A stretch of DNA of 58,835 nt, taken from the NCBI GenBank assembly GCA_018713285.1, contig DVFK01000080.1, positions 1 through 58,835 of the forward strand, in the 5' to 3' direction. This DNA comes from Candidatus Faecousia excrementigallinarum. GTDB taxonomy: Bacteria > Bacillota > Clostridia > Oscillospirales > Oscillospiraceae. A model generated the notes under the pieces. It was not told where the DNA came from, ran no database searches, and worked only from the letters and a program-made list of their open reading frames with translations. Shown here one piece after another: positions 28,570 to 37,160 of this stretch. The position numbers were made by a program, and so were the translations under genes. Each line of letters starts with the position of its first letter. The first letter of the stretch is position 1.

Positions 28570-29439
28570 ATGGCAAAGGTTGACAACGCAGTGATGATTG
28601 TGGCCGGGACTTCCAGCCGCTTTGCCCCTCTGTCTTACGAGCACCCCAAGGGGCTGACCCGGGTGCGGGGAGAGGTTCTCATTGAACGGCAGATTTCCCA
28701 GCTCCGGGCGGCAGGCATCCGGGACATTTACCTGGTGGTGGGATACATGGGGGACCGGTTCTCCTACTTACAAAAGAAGTTCGGGGTGCATATTCTGGAA
28801 AATTCCCAGTATGCCCATCGGAACAACCACGGAAGCATCTATGCCGCCCGGGAGGTGCTGGGCAATTCCTACGTGTGCTGCGGGGACAATTATTTTGCCA
28901 GCAATCCTTTTGAACCGGAGGTGGCGGAGAGCTACTACGCCACGGTGTTCGCCCAGGGGCCGACCCAGGAGTGGTGCGTCTACACGGACAAAGAGGATGT
29001 GATTAACCGGGTGGAAATCGGGGGGAGGGATGCCTGGTATATGCTGGGACATACCTACTGGGATAGGGACTTCTCCCGGACGTTTCTGGATATTCTGGAA
29101 AGGGTCTATGACCTGCCGGAAACCAGGGACAAGCTGTGGGAAGGGATTTATGCCGACCATCTGGATAAGCTTTCCATGAAGCGCCGGTGCTACCCGGATG
29201 GGACGATTTTTGAATTTGACACCCTGGACGAGCTGCGGGAGTTTGACCCCTCCTACTGGGAGGACAGCCGCTCTGTTATCTTAAAGGATGCGGCGGCCCA
29301 GCTGGGCTGCCAGGAGAGAGAACTCACCCGGCTTCGGGCTCTGCGGGGCAGCACCAATGCGGCGGAGGGCTTTTCCTTCTGCTGGCAGGGTAAGCACTAC
29401 TACTACAACTATCAGGAAAGAATTGTGAGGGAAGGGTAA
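28570..29439 (+). CDS. LicC-like nucleotidyltransferase (phosphocholine cytidylyltransferase type)
   Basis: 289 aa; MIVAGTSSRFAPLSYEHPKGLTRVRGEVLIERQISQLRAAGIRDIYLVVGYMGD. Confidence 0.75.
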   Translation: MAKVDNAVMIVAGTSSRFAPLSYEHPKGLTRVRGEVLIERQISQLRAAGIRDIYLVVGYMGDRFSYLQKKFGVHILENSQYAHRNNHGSIYAAREVLGNSYVCCGDNYFASNPFEPEVAESYYATVFAQGPTQEWCVYTDKEDVINRVEIGGRDAWYMLGHTYWDRDFSRTFLDILERVYDLPETRDKLWEGIYADHLDKLSMKRRCYPDGTIFEFDTLDELREFDPSYWEDSRSVILKDAAAQLGCQERELTRLRALRGSTNAAEGFSFCWQGKHYYYNYQERIVREG

Positions 29440-30347
29440 TGGCAAGACAGATTGAGACCCGGGACATCCCCCGGATTCGGGAGCTTTTGCAAAGGGTTTT
29501 GGGGGCGGAGGACTATGCCCGGCTGGAACGTCTGGGAGGACTGACCAACCGCACCTACAAGACCGTGCTGGAAAACGGCGAAATCTATGTGGTGCGGATT
29601 CCCGGGGAGGGAACCGGGGACATGATTTGCCGGGCCGATGAGAAAATCAGCACCACCCTGGCCTGCTCCCTGGGGGTGGACGCTCCACTACTGTACTTTG
29701 GAGACGGGGGTGAGAAGGTCAGCCGGTACATTCCCAAAGCCCAGACTTTGTGCGCCGCCGCCCTGCAAGAGCCGGAGCGGATTGCCCAGGCGGCAGAGCT
29801 TCTTCGCCGGGTACATACCTGCGGCAAAGACACCGGGGTGCCCTTCCAGGTGTTCTCCATGGCAGAATCCTATGAGGGGATTATCAAGAATAAGGGCGTG
29901 CCTATGTACGCCGATTACCCAGAGATTAAGGAAGCGGTGGCGAAAATCCGGAAAAGTCTGCCGGAGCCCTCCCTGGTCCCTTGCCACAACGACCCCCTGT
30001 GTGAAAACTGGGTACAGGGGGCGGACAAGCTGTACCTGCTGGACTGGGAATACGCTGGAATGAATGACCCCATGTGGGATCTGGCGGATGTGTCCATCGA
30101 GGCTGGCTACACCCAGGAGCAGGACAACCGGCTGCTGGAAAGTTATCTCCAGCGGAAGCCCACCGGGGAGGAACAGCGGCGGTTTTTAGCCAACAAGATT
30201 TATGTTGACTATCTGTGGACCCTGTGGGCCAAGACCCGGGTCCCCTATGACGGACAGCCCATGGAGGACTGGGCGGCGGAGCGGTATACCCGGCTGAAGG
30301 GCTTTTTGGCGGAATTCGGGAGGCTGGAAGCGGCGGTATGCAGGTAA
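29439..30347 (+). CDS. Choline/ethanolamine kinase-like phosphotransferase (LicA-like)
   Basis: 302 aa; GLTNRTYKTVLENGEIYVVRIPGEGT, LVPCHNDPLCENWV, YLLDWEYAGMNDPMWDLADVSIEAG. Confidence 0.8.
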   Translation: MARQIETRDIPRIRELLQRVLGAEDYARLERLGGLTNRTYKTVLENGEIYVVRIPGEGTGDMICRADEKISTTLACSLGVDAPLLYFGDGGEKVSRYIPKAQTLCAAALQEPERIAQAAELLRRVHTCGKDTGVPFQVFSMAESYEGIIKNKGVPMYADYPEIKEAVAKIRKSLPEPSLVPCHNDPLCENWVQGADKLYLLDWEYAGMNDPMWDLADVSIEAGYTQEQDNRLLESYLQRKPTGEEQRRFLANKIYVDYLWTLWAKTRVPYDGQPMEDWAAERYTRLKGFLAEFGRLEAAVCR

Positions 30348-31576
30348 TTCTTTACATCGACCCGGGCACCGGGAGTATGCTCTTTACGGTGCTCATTGGC
30401 ATTTTGGGAGCCTTTGTCTACACACTGCGGATGCTGTGGATTCGGCTTCGGTTCCGCCTCTCCGGCGGCAAGAGCAAGGACACCCGGGAAAAACACCCCT
30501 TTGTGATTTTCTCCGACGACAAGCGGTACTGGAACATCTTTGCCCCCATCTGCCGGGAGCTGGGCAGCCGGGGCATTGACACCGTGTATATGACCCAGTC
30601 CCCCGACGACCCGGCTCTCACCCAAAAGGACCCCCACATAAAGGCAATGTGCATCGGCAAGGAAAACCGGGCCTTTACCAAGCTGAACTACCTCCGGGCG
30701 GACGTGCTCCTTTCCACCACCCCGGGTCTGGACGTGTACCAGTGGAAGCGCTCCCCGGATGTGAAGTGGTATGTCCACATCCCCCACGCCCCCAGTGACA
30801 TTACCCTCTACCGGATGTTCGGCCTGGACTACTATGACGCCGTGCTTCTCTCCGGCGACTATCAGATTGAACAGCTCCGCCAGCTGGAAGCCCAGCGGGA
30901 GCGTCCCCCTAAGGAACTGGTGAAGGTGGGTATTCCCTATATGGACGGGATGGCAGAACGTCTTGCTCAGGCTGGACCGGTTCCGGAGCATCCCACCACG
31001 GTGCTGCTGGCACCCTCCTGGGGCAAAAGCGCCCTGTTTTCCGTGTACGGCGGGGAGATTCTCCGGGTGCTGCTGAATACCGGCTACCATGTAATTGTCC
31101 GTCCCCACCCCCAGTCCTTCGCCTCGGAAAAGGAGCTGATGGATTCCCTCCAGCGGGAATTCCCGGAGAGCGACCAGCTGGAATGGAACCGGGATACGGA
31201 TAACTTCCAGGTGCTGCGCCGTTCGGACATTCTGATTTCCGACTTCTCCGGGGTGATTTTTGAATTCTCCCTGATTTACGACAAGCCGGTGATTTACACC
31301 GACCCCAACTTCGATTTGGGGCCATATGACGCCTGGTGGCTGAAAGACCCCCTGTGGACGGTGGGGGCTCTGCCCCGGATTGGCGAGGCGCTCACCCGGG
31401 AGAATATGCCCAACCTCAAGTCCCTGATTGACGCCTGCCTCACCGATGCCCGGTACGAGGAAGGACGCCACCAGGTAATGGCAGAGACCTGGGCCTATCC
31501 GGGTCAGGGAGCCAAGCTGGCTGCGGATTATATAGAGAAGAAGCTCCGGGAGCTGAACGCCGGAGAGGAGGGGTGA
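30338..31576 (+). CDS. CDP-glycerol glycerophosphotransferase family protein (TagB/TagF-like)
   Basis: 412 aa; KWYVHIPHAPSDITLYRMFGLDYYDAVLLSG, VLLAPSWGKSALFSVYG, ISDFSGVIFEFSLIYDKPVIYT. Confidence 0.8.
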   Translation: MQVILYIDPGTGSMLFTVLIGILGAFVYTLRMLWIRLRFRLSGGKSKDTREKHPFVIFSDDKRYWNIFAPICRELGSRGIDTVYMTQSPDDPALTQKDPHIKAMCIGKENRAFTKLNYLRADVLLSTTPGLDVYQWKRSPDVKWYVHIPHAPSDITLYRMFGLDYYDAVLLSGDYQIEQLRQLEAQRERPPKELVKVGIPYMDGMAERLAQAGPVPEHPTTVLLAPSWGKSALFSVYGGEILRVLLNTGYHVIVRPHPQSFASEKELMDSLQREFPESDQLEWNRDTDNFQVLRRSDILISDFSGVIFEFSLIYDKPVIYTDPNFDLGPYDAWWLKDPLWTVGALPRIGEALTRENMPNLKSLIDACLTDARYEEGRHQVMAETWAYPGQGAKLAADYIEKKLRELNAGEEG

Positions 31577-31580
31577 AACC

Positions 31581-34208
31581 ATGTCTTTCTTATCCATTCT
31601 GGAAACCATTCTGATTGGGCCGCTGAAACTGGTATTTGAAATGGTCTTTACCCTTTCCTATCAGCTTACCGGCAATCCCGGCCTCTCCATTGTGTTTTTG
31701 AGCCTGGTGATGAACATTCTGGTGCTGCCCCTTTACAAGCGGGCGGACGCCATGCAGGAGCGGGCTCGGGATGTGGAGGCAAAGCTCTCTGCCGGGGTGG
31801 GACACATCCGCAAGACCTTCACCGGGGACGAGCGGATGATGATTCTTCAGACCTACTACCGCCAGAACCACTACAAGCCTACAGATGCCATGAAAGGCTC
31901 TGTGTCTTTGCTTCTGGAGATTCCCTTCTTCATGGCGGCCTATCAGTTTCTGTCCCACCTTTCCATCATGGAGGGGACGCCTCTTGGCCCCATTGAAAAC
32001 CTGGGCGTGCCCGATACCCTTCTCACCATCGGGGGACTGAGCATCCATGTGCTGCCCTTTGTGATGACCGGTATCAACATCTTGTCCAGCGTTTTGTACC
32101 TGAAAGGTTTTCCCTTGAAGAGCAAAATCCAGGTGTACGCCATGGCGGCGTTCTTTCTGGTATTTCTGTATAACTCTCCTGCCTGTCTGGTGTTCTACTG
32201 GACGCTCAACAACGTCTTTTCTCTGGGGAAGAACATCTGCTACCGGATTTTCCGGGGAAGAAAGCCTGCCCCGGCCAAGAAAGTCCGGGCGAAAAAGGAA
32301 TGGCAGCCGGACAAAAAGACCTTCTACACCGGCTGCGTGTTTCTCACGGTGCTTATCGGTGTGCTGATTCCCTCTGCCTACTTAGCCGCCTCTCCCCAGG
32401 AGTATGTGGACCTTACCCACTTTGTCCATCCTTTGTGGTTCCTGGTGGCTTCTGCCGCCATGGCAACAGGTACTTTTCTTCTGTGGCTGCCGGTGTTCTA
32501 CGGCCTGGCAAAGCCCGGGGGAAAGGTATTCCTGGAGCGGAGCCTCTTTGCCCTGGGTGGGGTGATGCTGGCTACCTACCTGTTCTTCGGCAGCAAGCTG
32601 GGGGTCATCTCCTCGGATTTGCAGTACGAAACCGGCCTGTGGTTCCCCTATGCCGAGCAGTGGGGAAACATCGCCCTGTGGGTGGTGCTGGGGGGAGTCC
32701 TCTTTTTCCTGGCAGCCAAATTCCGGAAAATGCCTGCCCTGGTGCTTTTGGTGGCAGCCCTCAGCCTGGGGTGCATGGCAGGCGTTAACACCCTGCAGGT
32801 GTACCGGTCGGTCAAGTCCCTGGAAGCGACCCCTGCCCAGGACCGGCAGTTCCGGATTCCTCTGAGCAAAGAGGGAAAGAACGTGGTGGTCATCATGCTG
32901 GACCGGGCCCTGGGAGAGTATGTCCCCTTTATGGTGGCGGAGAAGCCGGAGCTCGTAGCCCTGTTTGACGGCTTTACCTACTACGGCAACAGCGTCTCCT
33001 TCGGCGGCCACACCAATTTCGCCAGCCCCGCCCTGCTGGGGGGCTATGAGTACACCCCGGTGGAGCTGAACCGCCGGGAGGACAAGACCATGGTGGAAAA
33101 GCACAACGAGGCTTTGAAGCTTATGCCCACCCTCTTTTCCCAGGCGGGCTACCAGGTGACGGTGGCCAATCCCCCCTATGCCAACTACCAGTGGGTGCCG
33201 GATTTGAGTATTTTTCAGGACATCCCCAACTGCAACGCCTACATCGCCCAGTGGAAGCCCGGACAGCGGGAGAAGTACAGCGGCACCCAGGAGCGGAATC
33301 TGCGGAATTTCTTCTGCTTCTCCCTGATGAAAACCCTGCCTCTGCCTGCCCAGTTCCTGGTGTATGACGGGGGTCAGTACCTCCGTGCCCCCGGCGGGGA
33401 CAAGAAGGAATACGGCAATCAGAGCCTTTGGAGCAATACCAGCGCTTCCGGCTACCGCCGGGGCTTTATGATGCACTATCAGGTGCTGGAGGGTCTGCCG
33501 GAGGTGACCCAAATCCGGGAGGGAGAGGAAAATACCTTCCTGTTTCTGGGGAACGACACCACCCATGAGCCCATGATGCTCCAGCTTCCCGGTTATGTGC
33601 CCCAGGAGGAAGTGGACAACTCCGCCTTCGGGGATCTGCTCCAGAACCGCCGGGATGAGGCTGGGCGGGTGCTGAAAATGAACAATGTGAGCCAGATTAT
33701 CCACTATCAGTCCAACATGGCGGCACTGCTCAAAATCGGTGCCTGGCTGGACTACCTCCGGGCGGAGGGGGTGTATGACAACACCCGGATTATTCTGGTA
33801 TCCGACCACGGCTCAGAGCAGTGGCAGATGGATGCCCTGGCCACCCAGGGCAACGGGAAGCTCCAGGATTTGGAGCGGTTTGTGCCCCTTCTGATGGTGA
33901 AGGACTTTGGGGCCCAGGGCTTTACCCAGTCCCAGGACTTTATGACCAACGCCGATGTGCCTTTCCTGGCTTTTCAGGGACTGGTGAAGAATCCTGTAAA
34001 TCCCTTTACGGGAAATCCCGTCACCACGGAGGAAAAATCTGCCCACAAGCAGTATATCCCCCTGTCCTTCCAGTGGCAGCTGAGTAACCAACTGGAAAAC
34101 AGCTTCGCCCCCTCTCAGTGGGTGGCGGTGCAGGACAATATCTGGGATATGGACAACTGGGAATTTTTCCCGGAGGAAACGGTACTAAGAAGCCACAGCG
34201 CCCCCTAA
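31581..34208 (+). CDS. Fusion of YidC/Oxa1-like insertase domain with a C-terminal sulfatase/alkaline-phosphatase-superfamily (phosphoglycerol-transferase-like) domain
   Basis: 875 aa; N-term YidC-like (GPLKLVFEMVFTLSYQLTGNPGLSIVFLSLVMNILVLPLYKRADAMQ..DAMKGSVSLLLEIPFFMAAYQFLSHL), middle TM segments, C-term KNVVVIMLDRALGEYVPFM..GGHTNFASPALLGGYEYTPVEL..IILVSDHGSEQWQ. Confidence 0.85.
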   Translation: MSFLSILETILIGPLKLVFEMVFTLSYQLTGNPGLSIVFLSLVMNILVLPLYKRADAMQERARDVEAKLSAGVGHIRKTFTGDERMMILQTYYRQNHYKPTDAMKGSVSLLLEIPFFMAAYQFLSHLSIMEGTPLGPIENLGVPDTLLTIGGLSIHVLPFVMTGINILSSVLYLKGFPLKSKIQVYAMAAFFLVFLYNSPACLVFYWTLNNVFSLGKNICYRIFRGRKPAPAKKVRAKKEWQPDKKTFYTGCVFLTVLIGVLIPSAYLAASPQEYVDLTHFVHPLWFLVASAAMATGTFLLWLPVFYGLAKPGGKVFLERSLFALGGVMLATYLFFGSKLGVISSDLQYETGLWFPYAEQWGNIALWVVLGGVLFFLAAKFRKMPALVLLVAALSLGCMAGVNTLQVYRSVKSLEATPAQDRQFRIPLSKEGKNVVVIMLDRALGEYVPFMVAEKPELVALFDGFTYYGNSVSFGGHTNFASPALLGGYEYTPVELNRREDKTMVEKHNEALKLMPTLFSQAGYQVTVANPPYANYQWVPDLSIFQDIPNCNAYIAQWKPGQREKYSGTQERNLRNFFCFSLMKTLPLPAQFLVYDGGQYLRAPGGDKKEYGNQSLWSNTSASGYRRGFMMHYQVLEGLPEVTQIREGEENTFLFLGNDTTHEPMMLQLPGYVPQEEVDNSAFGDLLQNRRDEAGRVLKMNNVSQIIHYQSNMAALLKIGAWLDYLRAEGVYDNTRIILVSDHGSEQWQMDALATQGNGKLQDLERFVPLLMVKDFGAQGFTQSQDFMTNADVPFLAFQGLVKNPVNPFTGNPVTTEEKSAHKQYIPLSFQWQLSNQLENSFAPSQWVAVQDNIWDMDNWEFFPEETVLRSHSAP

Positions 34209-34210
34209 AC

Positions 34211-34246
34211 AAAACCGCCCTGCCGAAAAACGGCAGGGCGGTTTTT
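34211..34246 (+). terminator. Rho-independent terminator of the lic-like operon
   Basis: AAAACCGCCCTGCCG-AAAAA-CGGCAGGGCGGTTTTT. Confidence 0.9.
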
Positions 34247-34260
34247 GCGTGGTGGGGATG

Positions 34261-35298
34261 TTATTTCTTGGGGCCGGCGGAGGAGCGGATGACCAGGCCG
34301 GGGGTGAAGCGGATTTCCTGGGCGCCGTAGGCGCCGGCGTCGGAGGGCTTCCGGCTCTGGCGGATGCGCTTGATTACCAGGCGGCAGGTCTCCTTGCCCA
34401 TATCGTAGATGTTCTGGTCCACGCTGGTCAGAGGGGTTTCCAGGTATTCACAGAAGGGGTTGTTATCGAAGCCCACCAGGCCGAAATCCTCTCCCAGCCG
34501 GTAGTGATACTTCTTCAAAGCCTTGATGACGCCAATGGCCATCAGGTCGTTGCAGGCGAAAATGCCGTCGCAGCCGTTTTCCAGCAGGGGCTGGGCCTGA
34601 AGGAGGCCCGACTGCAAGGTAAAGTCCCCGGAGGCAATCAGGGCGTCGTTTTTGGGGATGTTGTATTCCCGCAGGGCGTCCAGATACCCCTCCAGCCGGT
34701 CCCGGGAGAAGGAGCGGTTCAGAGGGCCGGTGATGCAGCCGATGGAGCGGTAGCCCTGGGACAGGAGGAACCGGGTGGCAAGATACCCGCCCATCCGGTG
34801 ATTGACGCTCACAATGTCGTAGCTGCTGCCGATGAGCTGCCGGTCAAACTGCACCACCGGCACCCGGCTCCGGGCAGCCAGGGCGTTGAACTCGTTGGCC
34901 AGGGGAATTTCGTCGTCGGAGATGGAGCTTACCAGCACCACCCCGTCCACCTGCCGGTTCAGAAGCAGCTGCAAATTCTCCACGTCCTTCTTGCCCTGGT
35001 CGTTGGAGTTGCAGAAAATCACAAAGTAGCCCTGCTTGTGGGCTTCCCGCTCGATGCCCTTGGCCAGCTCTGAGAAGTAGGGGTTGGAGATGTCGGGCAT
35101 GATAAGCCCCAGGGTGCGGGTCTGCTTGGTGACCAGGGCCCGGGCGGAGTAGTTGGGGGCGTAGTTGTGCTCCTTGGCCACATCCTGGATGCGTTTTCTG
35201 GTTTCGTCGGAAACCCGGCAGGGGCGCTTGTTCAGTACCAGGGATACGGTGGTGGGGGAGACGCCCACCTCGTTGGCAATATCCTTGATGGTATACAT
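34261..35298 (-). CDS. LacI family transcriptional regulator
   Basis: 345 aa from ATG 35298; HTH MYTIKDIANEVGVSPTTVSLVLNKRPCRVSDETRKRI and periplasmic-binding-like effector domain. Confidence 0.95.
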   Translation of the reverse strand: MYTIKDIANEVGVSPTTVSLVLNKRPCRVSDETRKRIQDVAKEHNYAPNYSARALVTKQTRTLGLIMPDISNPYFSELAKGIEREAHKQGYFVIFCNSNDQGKKDVENLQLLLNRQVDGVVLVSSISDDEIPLANEFNALAARSRVPVVQFDRQLIGSSYDIVSVNHRMGGYLATRFLLSQGYRSIGCITGPLNRSFSRDRLEGYLDALREYNIPKNDALIASGDFTLQSGLLQAQPLLENGCDGIFACNDLMAIGVIKALKKYHYRLGEDFGLVGFDNNPFCEYLETPLTSVDQNIYDMGKETCRLVIKRIRQSRKPSDAGAYGAQEIRFTPGLVIRSSAGPKK

Positions 35299-35345
35299 GG
35301 CAAATCCTCCTTTGGGGGGCTGCATACATTAAATAAAGTAAAATT

Positions 35346-35374
35346 ATTATAGCACAGGATTCCCAAAAAGGAAA
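35346..35374 (-). promoter_or_regulatory. SigA-type promoter of the lacI-family gene
   Basis: Minus strand TTTCCT-N17-TATAAT with TGC extended -10. Confidence 0.55.
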
Positions 35375-35475
35375 GAGATAGATAAAGCGAGTTACCACTT
35401 TTTAACATGGCAAAATACACAAAAAATGGGGGCGTTTTTTTACGATGCAAAAGCAGATAATACGAGAATAATGGG

Positions 35476-35504
35476 TTAACATTTGAAAAATTCGTGTATA
35501 GAAT
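35476..35504 (+). promoter_or_regulatory. SigA-type promoter of the ABC/GH operon
   Basis: TTAACA-N17-TAGAAT. Confidence 0.65.
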
Positions 35505-35518
35505 AAAGACAGCCAAAC

Positions 35519-35536
35519 GGATAAAACGGTTTACCG
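35519..35536. promoter_or_regulatory. LacI-type operator upstream of the ABC/GH operon
   Basis: GGATAAAACGGTTTACCG, just downstream of the predicted start site. Confidence 0.75.
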
Positions 35537-35581
35537 AAAGCGACCCCGAAACCCAAACAAAAAACCAAGGAGGAAAAAACA

Positions 35582-36937
35582 ATGAAAAAGGTTCTTAGCG
35601 TACTGCTTGCGGTCCTGCTGCTGTGCGGCCTGTTTACCGGCTGCGCCCAGAAGGAGCAGGGCGGCAACGAAACCACCACCACCCCCACCGGTGACAGCAC
35701 CGACGGCACCACCCAGGGCGGTTCCCAGGATGTAATCGAAGTGATCCTGCCCACCTACCGTACCGGTGAGGACGCCGGTGCCAAGTTCTTCGAGGCACAG
35801 GTTGAGCGCTTCAACAAGGAATACGAGGGCAAGTACAAGATCATCATCGAGGAATCTCCCTCCAACACCCACACCGACCGGATCAAGCAGCTGGCTCTCC
35901 AGGGCGAGCTTCCCACCATCTTCCAGTGCAGCGATTCCAAGTGGGTTGAGGACTACCTGATTGCCAACAACATGCTGGAAGACCTGAGCAGCTTCATCTC
36001 CTCCGATCCCGAGATGGAGAAGCTGTTCATCCAGGACTCCGTGGACTTCTGCACCAAGGACGGCAAGGTGGTTGCCCTGCCTCTGACCGTGCTCAGACCC
36101 ACCGGCCTGTACTACAACACCACCATGATCGACCTGGGCGGCAAGAAGGTCACCGAGATGACCTGGGATGAGTTCACCACTGCTCTGGGCGACACCAAGA
36201 TCGCTTTCCAGACCGCTGAAGGCGGCTGGACCACCAGCCTGCTGCTCACCGCTATCATCGGCAGCATCGAGGGCGGTCCCGAACTGCTGAAGGCCGGCGT
36301 ATCCGAGAAGATCACCGACTTCAACAACCCCATCCTCATTGAGGCTTTCGGCAAGCTGCAGGCTCTGTACCAGTCCAACGGCTGGGAGAACGCTGTGGGC
36401 GCTACTTACCCCGATGCCGCTACCGGCTTCTACGGCAAGCAGAGCTCCGTCCTGCCTGACGGCACCTGGATCATCGACAAGGTTCTCGATCCCACCGACT
36501 GGTCCAACGGCTTTGACGGCACCACCGTCGCCGGCGACTACTACCCCGAGAATGTGGCCATTGCCAACCCCTACGTTTACGACTGGATGATGCCCGCTGG
36601 TCTGCCTGAGGATCAGAAGGAAGCCGGCCTGGCCTTCTTCGCCTTCATGTGCCGTCCCGAGGAAGTCGAGGCCTACATCCTGGCTGAGGGCGGCTCCGCT
36701 CCCAACCTGACCTACTCCGACGAGTTCAACGCCTCTCTGTCCGAGAAGAAGCTGCTGGCTGACTTCGCTACCGGCCTGAACAGCGACACCACCTACATCG
36801 TCAACTGGAGCGATGCCATCAGCGCCAGCCTGTTCACCGGCGACTTCTCCAACATGCTGCCCATGCTGCTGAAGGGCGAGTGGACCCCCGAGCAGTTCGC
36901 CGCTGAATTGACCAACGCTGCGGCAGCCCTCGGCTAA
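35582..36937 (+). CDS. Carbohydrate ABC transporter substrate-binding lipoprotein (CUT1)
   Basis: 451 aa; lipobox LLCGLFTGC; family 1 solute-binding pattern (VIEVILPTYRTGEDAGAKFFEAQVERFNKEY). Confidence 0.93.
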   Translation: MKKVLSVLLAVLLLCGLFTGCAQKEQGGNETTTTPTGDSTDGTTQGGSQDVIEVILPTYRTGEDAGAKFFEAQVERFNKEYEGKYKIIIEESPSNTHTDRIKQLALQGELPTIFQCSDSKWVEDYLIANNMLEDLSSFISSDPEMEKLFIQDSVDFCTKDGKVVALPLTVLRPTGLYYNTTMIDLGGKKVTEMTWDEFTTALGDTKIAFQTAEGGWTTSLLLTAIIGSIEGGPELLKAGVSEKITDFNNPILIEAFGKLQALYQSNGWENAVGATYPDAATGFYGKQSSVLPDGTWIIDKVLDPTDWSNGFDGTTVAGDYYPENVAIANPYVYDWMMPAGLPEDQKEAGLAFFAFMCRPEEVEAYILAEGGSAPNLTYSDEFNASLSEKKLLADFATGLNSDTTYIVNWSDAISASLFTGDFSNMLPMLLKGEWTPEQFAAELTNAAAALG

Positions 36938-36986
36938 GGGAATACTCCCCCGCGGGGGCGAACCGTTCCGTAAGTAAGTCTCAACA

Positions 36987-37041
36987 ACGAACAAGTTTGT
37001 GCCGGCGGCTGTGGAAAACAACGCCGCACATACTTGTTCGT
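36987..37041 (+). promoter_or_regulatory. Long intercistronic stem-loop between SBP and first permease
   Basis: ACGAACAAGTTTGTGCCGGCG / CGCCGCACATACTTGTTCGT, stem of about 20 bp with one mismatch and one bulge. Confidence 0.8.
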
Positions 37042-37064
37042 TTTCTATGTCTGCCAATTATAGA

Positions 37065-37160
37065 GGTGAAACGAAAATGAAACGACTGAAAGCACCTGCA
37101 CTACGCACCAACGGTGAAACGAAAAAGAAAAGACTGAAAGCACCTGCACTTCGCACCAAC
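37065..37160 (+). repeat. Direct tandem duplication (2 x 48 bp) of RBS/start/N-terminal codons
   Basis: GGTGAAACGAAAATGAAACGACTGAAAGCACCTGCACTACGCACCAAC then GGTGAAACGAAAAAGAAAAGACTGAAAGCACCTGCACTTCGCACCAAC; 45/48 identical. Confidence 0.95.
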
